Assembly (NCBI GenBank): GCA_035540515.1
Contig: DATLGM010000290.1
Location: 1 to 9,906, forward strand
From: WHTG01 sp035540515
GTDB lineage: Bacteria > Actinomycetota > Nitriliruptoria > Euzebyales > Egibacteraceae
Length of the DNA stretch: 9,906 nucleotides
Reading direction: 5' to 3'
The position numbers were made by a program, and so were the translations under genes. This document shows positions 1 through 7,230 of this stretch, one piece after another; position 1 is the stretch's first letter, and every line of letters starts with the position of its first letter. The notes beneath the pieces are model-generated. The model was not told the DNA's origin and searched no databases. It saw only the letters and a program-made list of their open reading frames with translations.

Positions 1-1002
1 GTACCGCAGACCCTCGACGGACGGGGCGGAGGCCAGCGGCTCGGGCAGAAGGCGCAGTGCGCGCTTGGCCTGTGCGGCTTCCAGGCGGGCGGTGTCGCGT
101 GCGATGTGCATGGCGGGGTGGTCGCGCATGAACGCCAGCGCCTCCGCGACGTTGTCCTCCGTGGGGTCGTCGAGGAGCCCGGCGAACGTCGAGTCCGCCC
201 CTTCGGCCTCGAGGACCAGCAGCACGGGCAGCGAGCGGACCCCCTCGCGCAGGTCGGTCCCGGGGGTCTTGCCTGACTCGCCGGCGGAGCTCGTGATGTC
301 CACGACGTCGTCGGCGAGCTGAAAGCTCATGCCCAGATGCCAGCCGAACCGGGTCATCGTCTCCTTCGCGTCGCTGTCTTGACCCGTCAGGATCGCGCCG
401 AGGCGGCACGACGACGCGATGAGCGACGCGGTCTTCTCGCCGATCACCCGCAGGTAGTGCTCGCGGTCAGGCTCGACGCTCGGCACCCGGTGCAACCCCG
501 CTGCGGATCCCTGCACCTCGCGGATCTGGCCCTGGCACAGATCCGCGATCGTGCGGGCCATCACCTGCGTCACCTCCACGCCCAGCTTGGCCGACAGCTC
601 CGAGGCGCGGGCGAGCAGGAAGTCACCGGTGAGGATCGCGACGGTGTTGGACCACTTGATGTGCGCTGCCGGGGCGCCACGGCGTACCTCGGCCGCGTCG
701 ATGACGTCGTCGTGGTACAGCGTGGACAGGTGGACCAGCTCGACGATGACGCCGGCGTCGACCAGGTCCGATTCGTCGGAGCCGGCGCCGGTCAGCATGC
801 CGGTGAGCAGCACGAGCATCGGCCGGAACCGCTTGCCGCCGGCGTCGATCAGGTACAGCGACGCTTCGCCGAGAAACGGCAGCTCGGCCGCCACCGTGGT
901 CTGCAGGCGGTGTTCCACGAGCGTCAGGCCGGGGCGCAGGTCGACGCCCCGCTCGGCGCCGCGTCGGGTCAGGTCGTCGATCGCGGCCTGCGAGATGGCC
1001 AT
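1..1002 (-). CDS. Long-chain polyprenyl diphosphate synthase (3' end cut by window edge)
   Basis: This is a trans-isoprenyl diphosphate synthase that condenses isopentenyl diphosphate onto an allylic primer to build a long prenyl chain; from context, the menaquinone side chain. It starts at ATG 1002, with GGTGAG five bases upstream and an in-frame TGA just before, and reads 334 codons without a stop, so probably only a short C-terminal piece is missing. Visible landmarks are GGKRFRP (residues 55-61), the first Asp-rich motif DDVID (98-102), KT (190-191), the second Asp-rich motif DDVVD (231-235) and GKTPGTDLREG (244-254). The residues five and four places before the first motif are Ser93 and Thr94, both small. 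Short-chain synthases usually carry bulky aromatics there, so a long product is inferred. It lies 12 nt after nuoN and is probably cotranscribed. It could be named after heptaprenyl, octaprenyl or nonaprenyl synthase; exact chain length cannot be read. Confidence 0.95.
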   Translation of the reverse strand, partial: MAISQAAIDDLTRRGAERGVDLRPGLTLVEHRLQTTVAAELPFLGEASLYLIDAGGKRFRPMLVLLTGMLTGAGSDESDLVDAGVIVELVHLSTLYHDDVIDAAEVRRGAPAAHIKWSNTVAILTGDFLLARASELSAKLGVEVTQVMARTIADLCQGQIREVQGSAAGLHRVPSVEPDREHYLRVIGEKTASLIASSCRLGAILTGQDSDAKETMTRFGWHLGMSFQLADDVVDITSSAGESGKTPGTDLREGVRSLPVLLVLEAEGADSTFAGLLDDPTEDNVAEALAFMRDHPAMHIARDTARLEAAQAKRALRLLPEPLASAPSVEGLRY

Positions 1003-1014
1003 GTCAGCTCACCG

Positions 1015-2718
1015 TCACCCGGCGAACGAGGCTGCCTGGCGGGCGAGGTCGATGACCGCACCCGGCAGGATCCCCAGGACCACGACAACCGCGGCCGACA
1101 CGGCCAGCCCTGCCGACAGTCCGAAGGTGGTGGACAGCTCCGGCTGCGCCGCGGCCTCGGCGGGCTCGTCCTCCATGAACATCGTCACGATGACGCGGAT
1201 GTAGAAGTACGCCGCGATCAGGCTGGACACCACGGCGACGACCACGAGCGTGATCTGACCCGCCTCGATGGCCGCCAGGAACACGCCCAGCTTGGCGATG
1301 AAGCCCGCCGTGCCGGGGATACCCGCCAGCGACAGCAGGAACAACGCGAACATCCCGGCGGGAATCGGATAGCGCCGGCCGATGCCACGCAGGTCGTCCA
1401 GGGACATCGCCTTGCGGCTGCGCCGTTCGAGCATCGTCAGAACGCCGAACGCGCCCATCGCCATGAAGGTGTAGATCAGCAGGTACAGCAGCAGCGCGCC
1501 GGTGCCCTCGCGCGCCGGCGCCGCCCCCCCGCTGATGGCGGTCATGCCCAGCAGCAGGTAGCCGGCGTGGGCGACCGCGGAGTAGCCGAGCATGCGCTTG
1601 ACGTCGCGCTGCACGACCGCGAGGACCGCGCCGGCGAGCATCGTCAGGACCGCCAGCACCCACACCACGGGCACCCACGACCACTGCAGCGGCGCGAACG
1701 CGCCGACGAACACCCGCATGAAGGCGGCGAACGCCGAGGCTTTCGTCGCCGCGGCCATGAAACCGGTGATCGGCGTGGGCGCACCCTGGTAGACGTCGGG
1801 AGTCCACATGTGGAACGGCACGACGGCGGTCTTGAACCCGAAGCCGACCAGCAGCAGGCCCAATGCGGCCAGCACCATGCCCTCGTGGGCGTCCAGCGAC
1901 GCGAAGGCCGCGCCGACGCCGGCGATGTTCGTCGTGCCCGCAACGCCGTAGGACACGGCGATGCCGTACAGCAGCAGCGCCGACGAGAACGCCCCCAGGA
2001 TGAAGTACTTGAAGGCGGCCTCCTGCGCGACGAGGTCGCGCCGGGCGAACGCGGTCAACACGTACAGCGACAACGACAGGATCTCGACCGAGATGAAGAC
2101 CATGATCAGGTCGGCCGACGACGCCAGCAGCGTCATACCCGTCGCGGCGAACAGGATCAGCGGGTAGTACTCGCCGCGGTGCATGCGGCGCGCGTTGGCG
2201 TAGCTGTAGCCCAGCGCGACAGTCAGCAGGCCGGCGATGCAGATGACGAAGCGGGTGAACAGCGCCACGCCGTCGACGGCGACCATGTCGCCGATCGCCG
2301 TGGTGGTCGCGATCACGGGGAACGAGCGCTCGCCGACGATGGCGGTGGCGGTCCCCGAGTAGGCGACCCACTGCCACGCCGTCACGGCGAACCCGCCGGC
2401 GAATCCGAGACCGGCCAGGATCGCCGACAGCATCCGCGGCCGCTCCCGCCAGATCAGCGCCAGCGCGAAGATCGCCACCGCCGCGAGCACGACCATGCCG
2501 GGCAGGATCCGGTGCTCGGTCTGCACGGCCGCGAGGACCGCCCCGCCGACCAGCACGCCCATGACGATGAACGCGGCCTGGACCCGCCGCTCGCCGGCGG
2601 TCTCCAGCAGCAGCGCGATGAGCCCGACACCGAACAGCACCAGCTCGGGGCTGATCGCCGCCCAGGCGAAGTCCGGCGTGTCCAGGGTCTGCGCCGCTTG
2701 TGCCAGCAACCCGATCAC
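1015..2718 (-). CDS. nuoN: NADH-quinone oxidoreductase subunit N (NuoN)
   Basis: NuoN is the antiporter-like proton-pumping subunit of the complex I membrane arm closest to NuoK. The protein is 567 residues and almost wholly hydrophobic. Family landmarks: a first helix beginning SPELVLFG (23-30), VDG (148-150) opening the usual third helix, Glu212 in the fifth helix, Lys237 in EAAFKYF, Lys296 in GFGFKTAVVPFHMW, the PDVYQGAPTP motif (307-316) and Lys476 in GFIAKLGVF. These match the Glu and Lys residues required for proton transfer. The GTG start at 2718 overlaps the nuoM stop as GTGA and has a strong GGAGG seven bases upstream. The protein is longer than the roughly 480-550 residues I expect. 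The excess lies between helices 2 and 3 (about 66-125), where two extra hydrophobic stretches occur. Otherwise it is an intact, typical NuoN. Confidence 0.97.
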   Translation of the reverse strand: MIGLLAQAAQTLDTPDFAWAAISPELVLFGVGLIALLLETAGERRVQAAFIVMGVLVGGAVLAAVQTEHRILPGMVVLAAVAIFALALIWRERPRMLSAILAGLGFAGGFAVTAWQWVAYSGTATAIVGERSFPVIATTTAIGDMVAVDGVALFTRFVICIAGLLTVALGYSYANARRMHRGEYYPLILFAATGMTLLASSADLIMVFISVEILSLSLYVLTAFARRDLVAQEAAFKYFILGAFSSALLLYGIAVSYGVAGTTNIAGVGAAFASLDAHEGMVLAALGLLLVGFGFKTAVVPFHMWTPDVYQGAPTPITGFMAAATKASAFAAFMRVFVGAFAPLQWSWVPVVWVLAVLTMLAGAVLAVVQRDVKRMLGYSAVAHAGYLLLGMTAISGGAAPAREGTGALLLYLLIYTFMAMGAFGVLTMLERRSRKAMSLDDLRGIGRRYPIPAGMFALFLLSLAGIPGTAGFIAKLGVFLAAIEAGQITLVVVAVVSSLIAAYFYIRVIVTMFMEDEPAEAAAQPELSTTFGLSAGLAVSAAVVVVLGILPGAVIDLARQAASFAG

Positions 2719-4226
2719 TCGTCACCCTCCCCCACCGCGGCGATGTCGGGCAGGTCCGCGCCGGCCCGTGCCTGTCCCACGATGGCGTCGACCGAGGGGT
2801 TGACCCGGTCGTAGATCGGCTTGGGGTACAGGCCGATGCCGAGCATCAGCAGCACCAACGGCACCATCACTGCGATCTCTCGGACGTTGAGGTCGGCCAG
2901 GCCCACGGACCTGCCCTCGACCGGGCCGTGGAACATCCGCTGGTAGGCCCACAGCAGGTAGATCGCCGCGAAGATCACGCCGAACGCGGCCAGGACCGCC
3001 GCCCACGGGGCGGTCTGGTAGCTGCCGAGCAGGATCGGGAACTCCCCGACGAACCCGTTGAGCCCCGGCAGCGCGACAGAGCTCATCACGGTGAACAAGA
3101 ACAGCCCGCCGAAGACGGGTACGGCGCGCATCAGGCCCGAGTAGTCGGCGATCAGGCGGCTGTGCGTGCGGTCGTACAAGAATCCGATGAGCAAGAACAG
3201 CGCGCCGGTCGACAATCCGTGGTTGACCATCTGCACGACCGAACCGGACGCGCCGGTCGGATGCAGCGCGAACACCCCGATGACGACGAACCCAAGGTGG
3301 GCGACTGACGAGTACGCCACCAGCTTTTTGATGTCGCGCTGCATCATCGCGACCAGCGCCCCGTACAGCACCCCGATGACGCCCAGTGCCAGGATGATCG
3401 GCGCGAGCCGGCTGGTGGCGTCCGGGAACATCGGCAGCGAGAAGCGCAGGAAGCCGTAGCCGCCGATCTTCAGCATGACCGCCGCCAGGATCACCGAGCC
3501 GGCGGTCGGCGCCTCGGTGTGCGCGTCGGGCAGCCATGTGTGCACCGGGAACAGCGGGACCTTGATCGCGAAGGCCGCGAAGAAGCACAGGAACAGCAGA
3601 GTCTGCTCGGTCCGGCCGAGGTTCCGGGCGACGTCGAGCAACGGCTCGTAGGCGAACGTGCCACCGCCGGGCTGGAAGTACAGGTACAGGATCGCGACGA
3701 GCATCAAGAAGCCGCCGACGAGCGTGTACAGGAAGAACTTGATGGCGGCGTACCGGCGGTTCGCGCCGCCCCAGATGCCGATCAGCGCGTACATCGGCAC
3801 GAGCATGATCTCGAAGAACAGGTAGAACAGCAGCAAGTCGAGCGCGACGAACACGCCGATCAGGGTTGCCTCCAGCGCCAGCAGCGACGCGAAGAACCCC
3901 TTGACCCGGGTGGTCTGCTCCCACGCGGCGAGGATGATCAGCGGCATCACGAACGCGGTGAGCACGACCAGGAACAGGCTCACGCCGTCGATCCCCAGGC
4001 GGTAGCCGATCCCCCACTGCGGGATCCACGGGGCGCTCTCACGCATCTGGAATCCGGCCTGCGGCACGAAGCGGACCAGCACCACCAGCGACACGGCGAA
4101 CGTGGCGAGTGCACCGGCCATGGCGACGGTGCGCAGCGCGGCCCGGTTGTCGGCGGGGACCAGCGCCAGGACGGCGGCGGTCAGCGCCGGCAGGGCGATC
4201 AGGGCGGTCAGCACGGGCAGCTCCAC
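2715..4226 (-). CDS. nuoM: NADH-quinone oxidoreductase subunit M (NuoM)
   Basis: NuoM is the middle antiporter-like proton channel of complex I, between NuoL and NuoN. I place the start at GTG 4226, giving 503 residues, which agrees with the family's roughly 500. The frame stays open much further upstream, but that stretch lies inside nuoL and encodes an Arg/Pro-rich non-membrane sequence, so it is a shadow. The stop of nuoL and this start overlap by one base (TAGTG). About 14 transmembrane helices are visible. Key residues: GIDGVSLF (78-85), Glu139 in FFEIMLVPMY, Lys223 in AIKVPLFPVHTWLPDAH, Lys253 in MLKIGGYGFLR, His310 in SSVAHLG, His336 in VNHGLSTG and Glu395 in GFVGEFPILLG. The Glu at the last position, where NuoL and NuoN have Lys, is normal for NuoM. 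A second GTG five codons in is a possible alternative start. Confidence 0.97.
   Translation of the reverse strand: MELPVLTALIALPALTAAVLALVPADNRAALRTVAMAGALATFAVSLVVLVRFVPQAGFQMRESAPWIPQWGIGYRLGIDGVSLFLVVLTAFVMPLIILAAWEQTTRVKGFFASLLALEATLIGVFVALDLLLFYLFFEIMLVPMYALIGIWGGANRRYAAIKFFLYTLVGGFLMLVAILYLYFQPGGGTFAYEPLLDVARNLGRTEQTLLFLCFFAAFAIKVPLFPVHTWLPDAHTEAPTAGSVILAAVMLKIGGYGFLRFSLPMFPDATSRLAPIILALGVIGVLYGALVAMMQRDIKKLVAYSSVAHLGFVVIGVFALHPTGASGSVVQMVNHGLSTGALFLLIGFLYDRTHSRLIADYSGLMRAVPVFGGLFLFTVMSSVALPGLNGFVGEFPILLGSYQTAPWAAVLAAFGVIFAAIYLLWAYQRMFHGPVEGRSVGLADLNVREIAVMVPLVLLMLGIGLYPKPIYDRVNPSVDAIVGQARAGADLPDIAAVGEGDE
2725..2733 (-). promoter_or_regulatory. Ribosome binding site of nuoN
   Basis: GGGGGAGGG on the minus strand is inside the end of nuoM, with the GGAGG core seven bases before the nuoN GTG at 2718. 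It decides for the GTG that overlaps the nuoM stop (GTGA). Confidence 0.75.
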
Positions 4227-6181
4227 TACCGCACCAGCCCTGTGCCCAGCAGCATCGCGGTGACGAGCACGGCGCCGACCAGCACCGCCAGGGCGTAGCT
4301 GCGCACGAACCCGGTCTGCAGCCGACGGGTCACCGACCCCAGGCCGGTCGTGCCCCGCCCCAACGAGTTGACCAAGCCGTCGATGCCGCGACGGTCGAAC
4401 GCCTCGAAGGCTCGGGCGATGAACAGCCCGGGACGCATGACGCTCCACTCGTAGAAGGTGTCCACCCAAAACGCCCGCTGGGCGGCGCCCGACAGGCCGA
4501 TCGCCGGCGCCGGCTGCGTCCACCGCCGGGTGTAGGCGAAGGCCGCGAAGGCGATCCCGAGCAGTCCCGCGGCGATGATGATGCCCGCGGCCAGGGTGTG
4601 GTCGATGAACGCCTCGTCGCCGGCGAACCGCAGGACGCTGGGCTCCAGCCAGTGGTGCAGCGGCCCGTCGGGGTTGGGATTGAGCAGCCCGCCGAACGCC
4701 GACGCCGCCGCCAGGACGACCAAGGGCAACGTCATCGTCACGGGCGACTCGTGCGGGTGCAGCGCCGGCTCGATCTGCGCCCACCGCGGTGCGCCGAGGA
4801 ACACCAGGACGAACCACCGGGTCATGTAGAAGGCGGTCAACCCGGCGGCCAGCCCACCGATCAGCCAGATCGGGAACGCGCCGGGGGTGTCGAGCGCCGA
4901 GACCAAGATCTCTTCCTTGGAGAAGAACCCGGACAGGAAGGGGACGCCGCTGATGGCGAGCACCCCCACAGCGGATGTGATCGCCGTCACCGGCATGACC
5001 CGCAGCAGCCCGCCCATCTCCCACACGTTCGTGCGGTTGGCCAGCGCATGCATCACCGACCCGGCGGCCAGGAACAGCAGCGCCTTGAAGAACCCGTGGG
5101 TCAGCAGGTGGAACACGCCGGCGACCTGGTCACCCACGCCCACACCGATGAACATGTAGCCCAGCTGGCTGACCGTCGAGTACGCCAGGATCTTCTTGAT
5201 GTCGTTCTGGGCACAGGCGATGATCGCGGCGACCAGGGCCGTGATCGCTCCGACGTAGGCGACGATGAGGCCGATCTCAGGCACCGTCGCCCACAGCGGG
5301 GATGTGCGGGCCAGCAGGTAGACGCCGGCGGTCACCATCGTGGCGGCGTGGATCAACGCCGAGACCGGCGTCGGGCCGGCCATCGCGTCGGGCAGCCACA
5401 CGTACAGCGGGATCTGCGCGCTCTTGCCAGCCGCCCCCACGAACAGCAGCAGGCAGATCGCCGCGGCGGTACCCGCTCCGATCATCCCCGCCGGCTCCGA
5501 CAGCACGTCGGCGAACGTCAGCGAACCGAAAGCCCCGAAGATCACGAACATCGCGATCAGGAAGCCGACGTCGCCGATGCGGTTGACCACGAAGGCCTTC
5601 TTCGCCGCGGTGGCGTAGTCCCGGCGCTCGAACCAGAAGCCGATCAGCAGGTAGCTGCAGAGCCCGACGAGCTCCCAGCCGACGAACAGCGTGAGGAACG
5701 ACGACCCCAGGACGAGCACCAACATCGATGCGGCGAACAGGTTCAGGTACGCAAAGAACCGCTCGTAGCGCTCGTCGCCGTGCATGTAGCCGACCGAGTA
5801 CACGTGGATCAGCAGACCCACCCACGTGACCAGCAGCATCATCGCCGTCGACAGCGGGTCGACGAGGACCTCCCAGTCCACACGCAGGTCGCCGGCCTCC
5901 AGCCAGGTGGCGACGGTGTGGACGAACACCCGACCCTCGTCGGGCTGGCTCTGCAGGAACGCGAAGACCCAGGTGGCCAGACCCGCGGACACTGCCATCG
6001 CCGCCACAGCGATCCACGCAGCAACGGCGCCCAGACGCCGACCGAAGAGCAGCAGGAACCCGGCAGACAATGCCGGCACCACAGGGATCAGCCATGCCAG
6101 GGACGCCGGCGAGCCGGCCGGCGCCGCGAGGACGTCGTGGAACGGAGCCGCCTCGGCGGCGGCCAGGACGACGGGGCTCAT
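4226..6181 (-). CDS. nuoL: NADH-quinone oxidoreductase subunit L (NuoL)
   Basis: NuoL is the distal antiporter-like pump of complex I, with the long lateral helix that runs along the membrane arm. The protein is 651 residues. ATG 6181 overlaps the nuoK stop as ATGA. Family landmarks: VDPLSTAMM (107-115), Glu170 in FVGWELVGLCSYLLIGFW, Lys253 in GKSAQIPLYVWLPDAMAGPT, His278 in ALIHAATMVTAGVYLL, His358 and His362 with Lys366 in the segment FHLLTHGFFKALLFL, and Lys422 in GFFSKEEIL. The region from about 565 to 625, between the last two membrane spans, carries the amphipathic lateral-helix segment, and the final span is about 628-648. Relative to E. coli numbering, as I recall it, conserved residues sit 23-26 places later. 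This fits an N-terminal extension of about 25 Ala-rich residues before the first helix. The gene is intact, with no frameshift. Confidence 0.98.
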   Translation of the reverse strand: MSPVVLAAAEAAPFHDVLAAPAGSPASLAWLIPVVPALSAGFLLLFGRRLGAVAAWIAVAAMAVSAGLATWVFAFLQSQPDEGRVFVHTVATWLEAGDLRVDWEVLVDPLSTAMMLLVTWVGLLIHVYSVGYMHGDERYERFFAYLNLFAASMLVLVLGSSFLTLFVGWELVGLCSYLLIGFWFERRDYATAAKKAFVVNRIGDVGFLIAMFVIFGAFGSLTFADVLSEPAGMIGAGTAAAICLLLFVGAAGKSAQIPLYVWLPDAMAGPTPVSALIHAATMVTAGVYLLARTSPLWATVPEIGLIVAYVGAITALVAAIIACAQNDIKKILAYSTVSQLGYMFIGVGVGDQVAGVFHLLTHGFFKALLFLAAGSVMHALANRTNVWEMGGLLRVMPVTAITSAVGVLAISGVPFLSGFFSKEEILVSALDTPGAFPIWLIGGLAAGLTAFYMTRWFVLVFLGAPRWAQIEPALHPHESPVTMTLPLVVLAAASAFGGLLNPNPDGPLHHWLEPSVLRFAGDEAFIDHTLAAGIIIAAGLLGIAFAAFAYTRRWTQPAPAIGLSGAAQRAFWVDTFYEWSVMRPGLFIARAFEAFDRRGIDGLVNSLGRGTTGLGSVTRRLQTGFVRSYALAVLVGAVLVTAMLLGTGLVR

Positions 6182-6483
6182 GACCGCAACCTGTCGATCG
6201 CGTCGGCGTCAGTCGACGCTTTGAGCCGGAACAGGTTCACGATCAGCGCCAGCCCGACGGTGACCTCGGCGGCGGCGACCGCCATGACGAAGAACGACAA
6301 GACCTGACCGTCGAGCTGCCCGTGGATCCGCGAGAACGCGACCAGGGTCAAGTTCACGCTGTTGAGCATCAGCTCGACGCACATGAACATGACGATGATG
6401 CTGCGACGCACCATGAGGCCGACCAGCCCGATGGTGAACAGGCCTGCGGCCAGCAGGAGGTAGTAGCCGGCGGGGACGACCAT
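6178..6483 (-). CDS. nuoK: NADH-quinone oxidoreductase subunit K (NuoK)
   Basis: NuoK is the small three-helix subunit of the complex I membrane arm that, with NuoJ, forms a proton path beside NuoN. The protein is 101 residues, the normal family length. Helices lie at about 5-23, 29-50 and 62-86. The two buried acidic residues needed for activity are present: Glu37 in MFMCVELMLNSVNL and Glu73 in AVAAAEVTVGLALIV. ATG 6483 directly follows the nuoJ stop (TAGATG), and the Shine-Dalgarno AGGAGG lies inside the end of nuoJ, eight bases upstream. The stop overlaps the nuoL start by four bases. Mrp antiporter subunit MrpC is a homologue, but the nuo neighbours settle the assignment. Confidence 0.98.
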   Translation of the reverse strand: MVVPAGYYLLLAAGLFTIGLVGLMVRRSIIVMFMCVELMLNSVNLTLVAFSRIHGQLDGQVLSFFVMAVAAAEVTVGLALIVNLFRLKASTDADAIDRLRS

Positions 6484-7227
6484 CTAGGCGTCCTCCTCGG
6501 TGGGGCTGCTGCTGGGCGCGGGGTTGCCCTTTCCGATCAGCGCGGGCTCGGCCTGCGTTGGCGCCGAGTCCACTTCGGTGGTGGTGTCGCCGGCGACCGC
6601 GTCGACGAGGTCGGCGGGATCTTCCTCGCGGCGACCCAACACCATGGCACCGATGGCGGCGATGACCAGCAGCACGCTGATGACCTCGAACGGCCACACG
6701 TACCGGGTGAACAGCAGCGCGCCCACACCCTCGGTGTTGCCCTGCTCGTTGGCTTCCGCCAGGCCGCGGCAGGCGGCCCGGTCGGTCACCGCACCCTCGG
6801 CGGCTGCCGGGGAAGGACACGCCGACTGCGTGCCGAGGTAGGGGCCGGCGACGCCGACCGCCAGGGCGGTGAACAGCACCAGCCCGAAGACGATGGCGGC
6901 CGGCTTGACGCCGCGGACGTTGTCGCGGCGGGTCGGGTCGTCCTGCCGGTCCACACCGAGCAACATGATCACGAACAGGAACAGCACCATGATGGCGCCC
7001 GCGTAGACGATGATCTGCACCGTCGCGAGGAACTGCGCCTCGTTGACGGCGTAGAAGACCGCGATGGTGAAGAAGTTCACCACCAGCATCAGCGCCCCGT
7101 GGACGGCGTTGCGCATCATCACCATCGACACCGCAGAGCCGAGCGACAGCGCGCCGACGATGATGAACACCACCAGCTCCGCGCTGCTACCGCCGGCAGC
7201 CTCGGCTGCCTGGGCCAGGATCGGCAC
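6484..7227 (-). CDS. nuoJ: NADH-quinone oxidoreductase subunit J (NuoJ), elaborated
   Basis: NuoJ is a five-helix membrane subunit of complex I that packs against NuoK and NuoH and takes part in coupling quinone reduction to pumping. It is 247 residues, longer than E. coli NuoJ at about 184. Helices are at about 17-36, 42-60, 67-90, 109-129 and 180-198. The third contains IVYAGAIMVLFLFVIMLL (73-90), the hallmark segment with the flexible bulge. The extra length comes from a hydrophilic insert of about 50 residues between helices 4 and 5 (130-179), with Cys137 and Cys153, and an acidic, Pro/Ser/Thr-rich tail (199-247). By family topology the insert faces outward and the tail inward. The GTG start at 7227 is three bases past the nuoI stop, with GGAGG eight bases upstream. 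Confidence 0.97.
   Translation of the reverse strand: MPILAQAAEAAGGSSAELVVFIIVGALSLGSAVSMVMMRNAVHGALMLVVNFFTIAVFYAVNEAQFLATVQIIVYAGAIMVLFLFVIMLLGVDRQDDPTRRDNVRGVKPAAIVFGLVLFTALAVGVAGPYLGTQSACPSPAAAEGAVTDRAACRGLAEANEQGNTEGVGALLFTRYVWPFEVISVLLVIAAIGAMVLGRREEDPADLVDAVAGDTTTEVDSAPTQAEPALIGKGNPAPSSSPTEEDA
6491..6497 (-). promoter_or_regulatory. Ribosome binding site of nuoK
   Basis: AGGAGGA on the minus strand lies inside the final codons of nuoJ, with its GGAGG core eight bases before ATG 6483. It is the best Shine-Dalgarno match in the window and fixes the nuoK start, which abuts the nuoJ stop. Confidence 0.8.
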
Positions 7228-7230
7228 CCC

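Noticed and set aside
1004..2725. A second minus-strand open frame over nuoN, 573 codons.
   Set aside because: It is out of frame with the conserved NuoN residues, and its product is Arg/Gly-rich and non-membrane.
337..2814. An 825-codon open frame on the plus strand opposite nuoN and the prenyl synthase.
   Set aside because: It is antisense to two genes with clear motifs. Its product is dominated by Arg, His, Gln and Asp with no domain, and it crosses gene boundaries. GC-rich third positions remove stops in such frames.
3519..4298. A plus-strand frame rich in Glu, Gln and Arg that looks like a coiled coil.
   Set aside because: The pattern arises from reading hydrophobic NuoM codons in antisense, where Leu, Val and Ala codons become charged residues.
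4227..5024. The upstream extension of the nuoM frame, which would add 266 residues.
   Set aside because: The extension lies entirely inside nuoL, is Arg/Pro-rich and unrelated to NuoM. GTG 4226 gives the expected length.
4109..6307. A 732-codon open frame on the plus strand opposite nuoL.
   Set aside because: It has the same antisense, Arg/Gln/Asp-rich, low-complexity character and no recognisable domain, and nuoL is intact beneath it.
4226..6483. The possibility that nuoK, nuoL and neighbours belong to an Mrp antiporter or a membrane hydrogenase.
   Set aside because: The gene order G-H-I-J-K-L-M-N, two ferredoxin motifs in NuoI and a NuoG-type subunit fit complex I only.
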